Assembly (NCBI RefSeq): GCF_031801495.1
Contig: NZ_JAOEGC010000002.1
Span: forward strand, 62,001 to 126,000
Length of the DNA stretch: 64,000 bases
Direction: 5' to 3'
From: Agrobacterium tumefaciens_K
Lineage (GTDB): Bacteria; Pseudomonadota; Alphaproteobacteria; Rhizobiales; Rhizobiaceae
Shown here: in pieces, positions 58,778 through 64,000 of the stretch
Layout of the letters: each line of letters begins with the position of its first letter
How positions within the stretch are numbered: position 1 is the stretch's first letter
Position numbers and translations under genes: made by a program
Notes under the pieces: generated by a model
Seen by the model: the letters and a program-made list of their open reading frames with translations, nothing else
Told to the model about the DNA's origin: nothing
Databases searched by the model: none

Positions 58778-59683
58778 TCAGCCGCCGATAACGGACTTAC
58801 GGGCGTCGATGATGGTCTGGTAGAAGGACGCATCAACCTTGATGTAGTCCTTGTTCTTGCCCTGGGTGAACGCCTGAAAGCACGCCAGATCCTTCTTCGG
58901 CAGTTCCATGAAGAAGTCCTCGATCTTCTGCTTCATGCCTTCACCGACCTTGTTGGCGACCATCAGCGGGCCATTCGGGATCAGCGGGGACTTCCAGACT
59001 TCGACGATATCGTCCATGTCAAGGTTGCCCTTGGCGACCATCTGGTGAAGGTTGCCGCCGGTGTAGCCCTCTTCCCACTTGCCAACGCCCGAACCGAAGG
59101 TGGTACCGACGTCGAACTTTTTGTCGAGAACGGCGAGAACGAGGTTCTCATGGCCGCCACCGAAACCGGTCTCGGAGAAGTATTCCTTCACCGGCGCGCC
59201 GATTTCCTTCGGCAGGGCGACGTTCGGAACGAGGTAGCCGGAGGTGGAGTCCGGATCGGCAAAGCCGAGCTTCTTGCCCTTGGCGTCGGCCAGTGTCTTG
59301 ATGCCGCTATCCTTGCGGGCAACCATGATGGTGTAATAACCGCTGGAGCCGTCAGAACCGGTGTAGGTCAGGATCGGATCGACAGCCTTCGGATCCTGAA
59401 GGGCGATCTTTGCGTAGGAGGACGCGCCCATGGAGGCGATGTCGATCGTGCCGCCAAGCAGACCCTGGATAACGCCGTTGTAGTCCGGCGACGGGAAGAT
59501 CTGCACTTCGGGGACGCCGGTTGCGACCTTCAGGCCATCGGCGACGCACTGTGCGTTACGCAGTTGGTCGGAAGCGTTTTCGGAACCGTCGAGGCCGATG
59601 CGCAGAACCTTGACGTCCTGAGCCATGGCGGAGCCGGCCAAAACGCCGAAAGCGACGGCCGAAAGAAGGGCTTTCTTCAACAT
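58778..59683 (-). CDS. phnD: Phosphonate-binding periplasmic protein PhnD
   Basis: The 301-residue binding protein has a signal peptide (MLKKALLSAVAFGVLAGSAMA) and the PhnD fold: VLRIGLDGSENASDQLRN, VQIFPSPDYNGVIQGLLGG, IDIASMGASSYAKIAL and KKLGFADPDSTSGYLVPNVA. It captures phosphonates (or phosphate and its esters) for PhnCE. It is second in the phnCDEE unit, 94 bases after phnC. Confidence 0.96.
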   Translation of the reverse strand: MLKKALLSAVAFGVLAGSAMAQDVKVLRIGLDGSENASDQLRNAQCVADGLKVATGVPEVQIFPSPDYNGVIQGLLGGTIDIASMGASSYAKIALQDPKAVDPILTYTGSDGSSGYYTIMVARKDSGIKTLADAKGKKLGFADPDSTSGYLVPNVALPKEIGAPVKEYFSETGFGGGHENLVLAVLDKKFDVGTTFGSGVGKWEEGYTGGNLHQMVAKGNLDMDDIVEVWKSPLIPNGPLMVANKVGEGMKQKIEDFFMELPKKDLACFQAFTQGKNKDYIKVDASFYQTIIDARKSVIGG

Positions 59684-59777
59684 GGTTTTTCTCCTGGTAT
59701 CCGGCGAACCGGGTTTATTGTGATTGTGAAAGACGTACGGGCCACTTGACGCGGGCGCGAATGATACTGAGCGGCCC

Positions 59778-60653
59778 TCAGATTCCGACCATCGTAATCG
59801 GTTGATGAGCCAGCGGTTCGGAGCCGGCAGATTGCTGTGACGCGCGGGCTTGAAGCTGCGCGCCGGGAATGGTGATGCTGGTCGACGTCAGGGTTTCGTC
59901 GATGCCGGATCCTTGGGAATCCGTTCCGTAGATCGCCTTGACGGCGGAGGCGGTCAGCTCGGATGGCGTTCCGTCGAATACGACGCGTCCTGCGGCCATG
60001 CCGACGATGCGTTCGCAGTAGTTGCGCGCCGTATCCAGCGTGTGCAGATTGGTGATGACGGTGATGCCTTCGCGTTCGTTGATGTCACGCAGCGCGTCCA
60101 TGACGATCTTGGCGTTCAACGGATCGAGAGAGGCGATCGGTTCGTCGGCCAGTACCATTTTGGGCGACTGCATCAGGGCGCGGGCAATGGCCACGCGTTG
60201 CTGCTGGCCGCCGGAGAGCGTACCTGCCGCCTGCATTGCGACATGCTCGATGCCAAGGCGCTCAAGCGCGGCAATCGCCATCAGGCGCTCTTCATGGGTG
60301 AAGATGTTCAGGAGGCTGAGCGCCGTCGAGCGGTGATTGAGGCGACCGAGCATGACGTTGGTGAGAACGTCGAGGCGTGGCACGAGATTGAACTGCTGGA
60401 AGATCATGGCGCAGTCGCGCTGCCAGTTCCGCAGCGAAGCACCCTTGAGCGAGGACACTTCCAGTTCGTTGAAGTGTATCGAACCGGATGAGGGATCGAC
60501 AAGGCGGTTGATCATCCGCAGCAGGGTCGACTTTCCCGCGCCTGAGCGCCCGATCACGCCGACCATCTGGCCTTGCGGAATCTCGATATTCACGGCATCG
60601 ACGGCAGTGTGATTGCCGAAGCGGCGCGTGACTTGCTTCAGGTGAAAACTCAT
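59778..60653 (-). CDS. phnC: Phosphonate ABC transporter ATPase PhnC
   Basis: The 291-residue ATPase has Walker A GRSGAGKST, FQQFNLVPRLDVLTN, signature TLSGGQQQRVAIARAL, Walker B MVLADEPIASLDP and the switch histidine in VITNLHTLDTA. The C-terminal tail after residue 250 is longer than in E. coli and rich in Ser/Thr/Gln. The ATG at 60653 begins the conserved MSFHLKQVTRRFG; an in-frame ATG at 60704 has no ribosome binding site. A Pho-box candidate lies upstream. Confidence 0.94.
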   Translation of the reverse strand: MSFHLKQVTRRFGNHTAVDAVNIEIPQGQMVGVIGRSGAGKSTLLRMINRLVDPSSGSIHFNELEVSSLKGASLRNWQRDCAMIFQQFNLVPRLDVLTNVMLGRLNHRSTALSLLNIFTHEERLMAIAALERLGIEHVAMQAAGTLSGGQQQRVAIARALMQSPKMVLADEPIASLDPLNAKIVMDALRDINEREGITVITNLHTLDTARNYCERIVGMAAGRVVFDGTPSELTASAVKAIYGTDSQGSGIDETLTSTSITIPGAQLQARASQQSAGSEPLAHQPITMVGI

Positions 60654-60702
60654 TTCCCCGTCCAATCTGCTCTTATGACGGGGAACGACGTAACAGCGCT
60701 CC

Positions 60703-60720
60703 ATGAAATGCGAATGTCAG
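60703..60720 (-). promoter_or_regulatory. Pho-box candidate upstream of phnC
   Basis: On the minus strand CTGACAT-TCGC-ATTTCAT matches the two heptamers of the PhoB site (CTGTCAT-N4-CTGTCAT) at six and five of seven positions. It lies 50 bases before the phnC start. PhoB control of phnCDE is known in rhizobia; the binding here is inferred. Confidence 0.5.
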
Positions 60721-60736
60721 TTTGATGAAGAAAATA

Positions 60737-61375
60737 TTACGCGTTGGCCTGGAAAATCCTGTCTTCGTATTTGGAGACGAATTGCTCGGCACCGAGTGAA
60801 CGGAAGTCATCAAGCGCAGTGCGAAGGGTGGCGTGATCCCAGTCCCACCACGCCAGCCGATCCATGCGCGTCCCGAGTTCTGCGGAAAAGCGCTCTCTTA
60901 TCAGCTTTGCGGGGACGCCGCCGACGATGGTGTAGGGCGCGACATCTTTCGATACGACCGCCCCGGCACCGATCACCGCTCCATTGCCGACGTTGACGCC
61001 GGGCAGGATGGTGACGCCGTGGCCGATCCAGACATCGTGTCCGATCACGACTTTTTTGGCGCGGCGCGCATCGAAAAAGTCCTGCTCGTTTTCGGCATCA
61101 TCCCAGTAACTGGCAGCGCGGTAGGTGAAATGGTGCAATGTCGCCCGCTCTACCGGGTGATTGGTCGCATTGATGCGCACTGACGCAGCGATGTTGACGA
61201 ACTTGCCGATGGTCGCGCACCAGACCGCGCCATCCTGCATGATGTAGGAATAGTCGCCCATCTCGACTTCTTCGATCCGGCATCGCTCCGAGATTTCGGT
61301 GTACCGGCCGATGGTGGAACCGGTCACGCGGGCTGTGTCGTGAATGACGGGCTCGAGGCCAACCTTGACGCTCAT
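60737..61375 (-). CDS. Phn-operon hexapeptide-repeat acetyltransferase-like protein
   Basis: The 212-residue protein is a left-handed beta-helix transferase of the group regularly found in phn operons. Hexapeptide repeats run from DTARVTGSTIGRYTEISERC and resume in KVVIGHDVWIGHGVTILPGV with NGAVIGAGAVVSKDVAPYTI. The N-terminal region has the insertion INATNHPVERATLHHFTY. The acceptor is unknown; PhnO-like N-acetylation of aminophosphonates is a possible role by analogy, although PhnO itself has a different (GNAT) fold. It overlaps phnL by 4 bases. Confidence 0.88.
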   Translation of the reverse strand: MSVKVGLEPVIHDTARVTGSTIGRYTEISERCRIEEVEMGDYSYIMQDGAVWCATIGKFVNIAASVRINATNHPVERATLHHFTYRAASYWDDAENEQDFFDARRAKKVVIGHDVWIGHGVTILPGVNVGNGAVIGAGAVVSKDVAPYTIVGGVPAKLIRERFSAELGTRMDRLAWWDWDHATLRTALDDFRSLGAEQFVSKYEDRIFQANA

Positions 61376-62082
61376 GCTGCAGCCTTTCGTGGCGAGAATT
61401 CAGAAACGTCGATGATGCGGTCGGCGACGGCTTCGCGAACTTCCTCATCGTGGAAGATGCCGAGGAGCGCCGTGCCGTTGCGTTTCTTTTCGAGGATCAT
61501 CTCGACCACGACACGCCGGTTTGCGGCGTCCAGCGAAGCGGTTGGCTCGTCCAGCAGCAGGATCGCGTGGTTCGTGATGAAGCCGCGTGCGATGTTCACG
61601 CGCTGCTGTTCCCCGCCGGAGAAGGTGGCAGGCGGTAGCATCCACAATTCCCGTGGCAGGTTGAGCTTGGCCAATAGTTCGCCAGCCCGCTCGCGCGCTT
61701 CCGCCACGGCGACCTTGCGAGCCAGAAGCGGTTCCGCCACGACGTCCACGGCCGAGACGCGCGGCACGGTGCGAAGGAACTGGCTGACATAACCGATGGT
61801 CCGGTGGCGAATGTCGAGGATCGTCCGTGGTGCGGCGCTGCCGAGATCCACAACCTGCCCTTCATGGCTGATCAGGATCTGCCCGCCGTCGATGGCATAG
61901 TTGCCGTAGAGCATTTTCAGGATCGAGCTTTTGCCGATACCCGACGGCCCGCCCAGAACGACGCATTCGCCGCTGCACACCGAGAAATTGACGTCGCGCA
62001 CGACGGGCAGTTCGATGCCGTCGCGAAGATGCATGGTGAAGCTCTTGAAGACTTCTGAAACGACGAGAGGAGTTGGCATCAT
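61372..62082 (-). CDS. phnL: C-P lyase subunit PhnL
   Basis: The 236-residue ABC-type ATPase acts with PhnGHI to join alkylphosphonate to the ribose of ATP. It has Walker A GPSGIGKSS, signature TFSGGEQQRVNIARG, Walker B ILLLDEPTASLD and the PhnL landmarks FTMHLRDGIELPVV and TIGYVSQFLRTVPRVSALD-like VSQFLRTVPRVSAVDVVAEP. It lies 63 bases after phnK and overlaps the hexapeptide transferase gene. Confidence 0.95.
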   Translation of the reverse strand: MMPTPLVVSEVFKSFTMHLRDGIELPVVRDVNFSVCSGECVVLGGPSGIGKSSILKMLYGNYAIDGGQILISHEGQVVDLGSAAPRTILDIRHRTIGYVSQFLRTVPRVSAVDVVAEPLLARKVAVAEARERAGELLAKLNLPRELWMLPPATFSGGEQQRVNIARGFITNHAILLLDEPTASLDAANRRVVVEMILEKKRNGTALLGIFHDEEVREAVADRIIDVSEFSPRKAAA

Positions 62083-62145
62083 GAGTTCTTTCTTGTTGCG
62101 CGTGATTTTGTCCGAAAACGAGCGGCAGCTTTCGGAAGCACGCGG

Positions 62146-62922
62146 TTACACCTGCAGGATCGAGGAAACGAGAAGCTGAGTGTATGGCTCGCGGGGATCA
62201 TCCAGCACGCGGTCGGTCAGGCCGTGTTCGATGACATTGCCGCCCTTCATCACCATCATGCGATGGGAAAGAAGCCGTGCGACGGCAAGATCGTGAGTGA
62301 CGACAACTACGGCAAGACCGAGATCGGTCACCAGGTTGCGCACCAGATCCAGCAGGCGTGCCTGTACCGAAACATCAAGCCCGCCCGTCGGCTCATCCAT
62401 GAAAACCAGGCGCGGAGCGGTTACCAGATTGCGGGCGATCTGCAGGCGCTGGCGCATGCCGCCCGAAAAGGCGCGCGGCTGGTCATCGATGCGGTCGGTG
62501 CCGATTTCCACGCGTTCCAGCCATTCGCTCGCCGACTGACGGATGTTGCCATAGTGTCTGTTGCCGACAGCCATCAGGCGCTCACCGACATTGGCACCGG
62601 CCGAAACCGTCATGCGCAGCCCGTCGGCGGGGTTCTGGTGCACGAAGCCCCAGTCCGTTCGCATCAGGAAGCGGCGCTCCGCTTCGCTCATCCGGTAAAG
62701 ATCACGCACGGAGCCATCGCGCATCCGATATTCGATGCTGCCCGCCGTCGGCGCCAGCCGTGTGGAGATGCAGTTGAGAAGCGTGGTTTTTCCCGAACCG
62801 GATTCACCGACGATGGCCAGAACCTCGCCGGAATACAGTTCGAAGGACACGTTACGGCAACCGGCCCGGTCACCGTAATATTTGGAAACGTCCTGAATTT
62901 TCAGAAGTGGTGCGTCGCTCAT
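62146..62922 (-). CDS. phnK: C-P lyase subunit PhnK
   Basis: The 258-residue ABC-type ATPase docks on the PhnGHIJ core. It has Walker A GESGSGKTT, the Q-loop in DWGFVHQNPADGLRM, signature AFSGGMRQRLQIARNL and Walker B LVFMDEPTGGLDVSVQARLL. The ATG at 62922 has GGAGG upstream and overlaps the phnJ stop by 4 bases (ATGA); the longer in-frame reading overlaps phnJ and was rejected. Confidence 0.95.
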   Translation of the reverse strand: MSDAPLLKIQDVSKYYGDRAGCRNVSFELYSGEVLAIVGESGSGKTTLLNCISTRLAPTAGSIEYRMRDGSVRDLYRMSEAERRFLMRTDWGFVHQNPADGLRMTVSAGANVGERLMAVGNRHYGNIRQSASEWLERVEIGTDRIDDQPRAFSGGMRQRLQIARNLVTAPRLVFMDEPTGGLDVSVQARLLDLVRNLVTDLGLAVVVVTHDLAVARLLSHRMMVMKGGNVIEHGLTDRVLDDPREPYTQLLVSSILQV

Positions 62923-63821
62923 TCGGCGGCCTCCTTCACGTCTGCCAGCATGGAGCCTTTGTGGCCATGAGCGCGACGATCTTCGCAATGATCGGTATCG
63001 GAGCAGACGAACATCCGTCCGCCTTTGTCGTCCAGCACGACCTCGTCCAGATAGACGTTCTCGGCTCCGCACATCGCGCAGGGCTTGTCGAAGCTCTGGA
63101 TTTCAAAGGGATGATCCTCGAAGTCGAGGCTGACGACCTTCGTGTAGGGCGGAACGGCGTAGATGCGTTTTTCGCGACCCGCGCCGAAAAGCTGAAGCGC
63201 TTCCGACATGTGCATTTTCGGGTTGTCGAACTTCGGCGTCGGCGAGGGATCCATGACGTAACGCCCGGCCACCTTCACGGGATAGGCATAGGTCGTCGAT
63301 ATGCGGCCGTTGTGAGCGATGTCTTCATAGAGTTTGACATGCATGAGGCCGTATTCCTCCAGCGCATGCATGATGCGCGTTTCGGTTTCACGCGGCTCGA
63401 GGAAACGCAGAGGTTCGGGGATCGGCACCTGATACACGAGAACCTGTCCTTCGTGCAGTGCTTCTTCGGGGATGCGGTGGCGCGTCTGGATGATGCTTGC
63501 ATCCCCGGTTCGTGTCGTGACGGCGACGTTTGCGACCTTCTGGAAAAAGGCGCGGATGGAAACGGCATTCGTCGTGTCGTCCGCTCCCTGGTCGATAACC
63601 TTCAGGACATCGTCCGGGCCGATGATGGACGCGGTGACCTGTACGCCGCCTGTTCCCCAGCCGTAAGGCATCGGCATTTCCCGGGATGCGAAAGGCACCT
63701 GATAACCGGGAATTGCGATGGCCTTGAGGATGGCGCGGCGGATCATCCGCTTGGTCTGTTCGTCCAGATAGGCGAAGTTGTAGGTCGCCAGGCCGTCTTC
63801 GAATGAAACTTCTTCAAGCAT
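62919..63821 (-). CDS. phnJ: C-P lyase catalytic subunit PhnJ
   Basis: The 300-residue radical SAM enzyme breaks the carbon-phosphorus bond of ribose 1-methylphosphonate 5-phosphate. It matches E. coli PhnJ over the whole length, with YNFAYLDEQTKRMIRRAILK, MPYGWGTGGVQ, QGADDTTNAVSIR and IPEPLRFLEPRETETR. The cysteines C248, C251, C273 and C279 correspond one to one to C241, C244, C266 and C272 of the E. coli protein, which bind the iron-sulfur cluster and include the thiyl-radical residue. The C-terminus extends a little further. Confidence 0.98.
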   Translation of the reverse strand: MLEEVSFEDGLATYNFAYLDEQTKRMIRRAILKAIAIPGYQVPFASREMPMPYGWGTGGVQVTASIIGPDDVLKVIDQGADDTTNAVSIRAFFQKVANVAVTTRTGDASIIQTRHRIPEEALHEGQVLVYQVPIPEPLRFLEPRETETRIMHALEEYGLMHVKLYEDIAHNGRISTTYAYPVKVAGRYVMDPSPTPKFDNPKMHMSEALQLFGAGREKRIYAVPPYTKVVSLDFEDHPFEIQSFDKPCAMCGAENVYLDEVVLDDKGGRMFVCSDTDHCEDRRAHGHKGSMLADVKEAAE

Positions 63822-63858
63822 TGCGCGTTAACCTTGCGAAAAAAGGAGTACAAAGCTC

Positions 63859-63954
63859 ATGGAGATGGGAATTCTTGCCGCAGTCTTCTTTGCTGTATTC
63901 GCAGCATCGAGCATTTTTTGCGCTTACTGGTTCGGCGAAGAGCGCGGTCGCTGA
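63859..63954 (+). CDS. Possible 31-residue membrane peptide between phnI and phnJ
   Basis: A small reading frame, MEMGILAAVFFAVFAASSIF followed by CAYWFGEERGR, has an AGGAG site 10 bases before its ATG and consists of one hydrophobic helix and a short polar tail. It lies antisense to the phn operon in the gap between phnI and phnJ. The layout is that of small single-span proteins, but I do not recognise it and it may be chance. Confidence 0.35.
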   Translation: MEMGILAAVFFAVFAASSIFCAYWFGEERGR

Positions 63955-63955
63955 T

Positions 63956-64000
63956 TTATTCGGCTGCATCGTTCATCCATTCGGCTTGTGAGGCAGTCAT
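63956..64000 (-). CDS. phnI: Probable C-terminal end of PhnI
   Basis: The last 45 bases of the window, read on the minus strand, form an open frame of 14 codons ending AEWMNDAAE and a TAA stop. In phn operons the gene directly before phnJ is phnI, so this is probably its end. The assignment rests on position; the fragment is too short for a family match. Confidence 0.5.
   Translation of the reverse strand: MTASQAEWMNDAAE

Noticed and set aside
1..64000. Mobile elements, prophage, CRISPR arrays or genomic island borders
   Set aside because: No transposase, integrase, phage gene or regular repeat array is visible. A tRNA-Ser is present, but no direct repeat of its 3' end or integrase lies nearby.

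Overview
The window is a continuous stretch of a Rhizobiaceae chromosome, most probably Agrobacterium (Rhizobium radiobacter group). Evidence is the high-GC coding bias, the alphaproteobacterial heat-shock promoter in front of dnaK, the divergent irr / fabA-fabB-fabI arrangement, an Irr protein of the rhizobial type, a cyoABCD-surf1 oxidase operon, and a phn (C-P lyase) operon carrying the rhizobial DUF1045 and hexapeptide-transferase genes. The genus is an inference from gene content and order. I see no insertion sequence, prophage, CRISPR array or rRNA; one tRNA (Ser-GGA) is present.

Layout. 1-5.6 kb: a DctB/DctD-like two-component system (kinase cut by the left edge) followed by a tripartite tricarboxylate transporter, tctCBA. 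5.7-6.5 kb: slyX and a DUF924 gene. 6.6-10.1 kb: dnaK-dnaJ and tRNA-Ser on the minus strand. 10.4-11.4 kb: a small membrane protein and msrA. 11.6-19.6 kb: a nucleoside uptake and breakdown operon (BMP-family binding protein, fused two-domain ATPase, two permeases, cdd, punA, deoC, deoA), facing a minus-strand set with a retropepsin-like protease, upp, add and deoB. 23.2-28.3 kb: cyoABCD and surf1. 28.6-30.0 kb: an MFS transporter.

30.4-37.6 kb holds the most unusual pair in the window: a 1835-residue glutamate-synthase-like protein translationally coupled to a CysJ-like diflavin reductase, with no gltD or cysI nearby. 37.7-38.9 kb: two overlapping TadE-like pilus genes. 39.1-43.1 kb: the fabA-fabB-fabI unsaturated fatty acid set, irr, and a TRIC-type channel. 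43.3-48.1 kb: a secreted hypothetical protein, a DUF1275 protein, and an NMT1/SsuA-type ABC importer with its own GntR/HutC regulator and a matching TTGT-N4-ACAA operator candidate. 48.2-50.8 kb: exbB-exbD-tonB with a dyad over the promoter. 51-53.7 kb: an Ldh2-type dehydrogenase, a solo LuxR-type HTH protein and an AraC-type regulator. 53.8-64 kb: the phosphonate region on the minus strand (phnI end, J, K, L, hexapeptide transferase, C, D, E, E, DUF1045, M, N).

The genes form coherent physiological blocks: organic acid uptake, protein folding, nucleoside salvage feeding deoxyribose phosphate and ribose phosphate into central metabolism, quinol oxidation, membrane lipid synthesis, iron regulation and energised outer-membrane uptake, and phosphorus scavenging. 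Hairpins lie directly behind three of the four ABC-type or TTT binding-protein genes, which fits a shared design in which the binding protein is made in excess of its permease.
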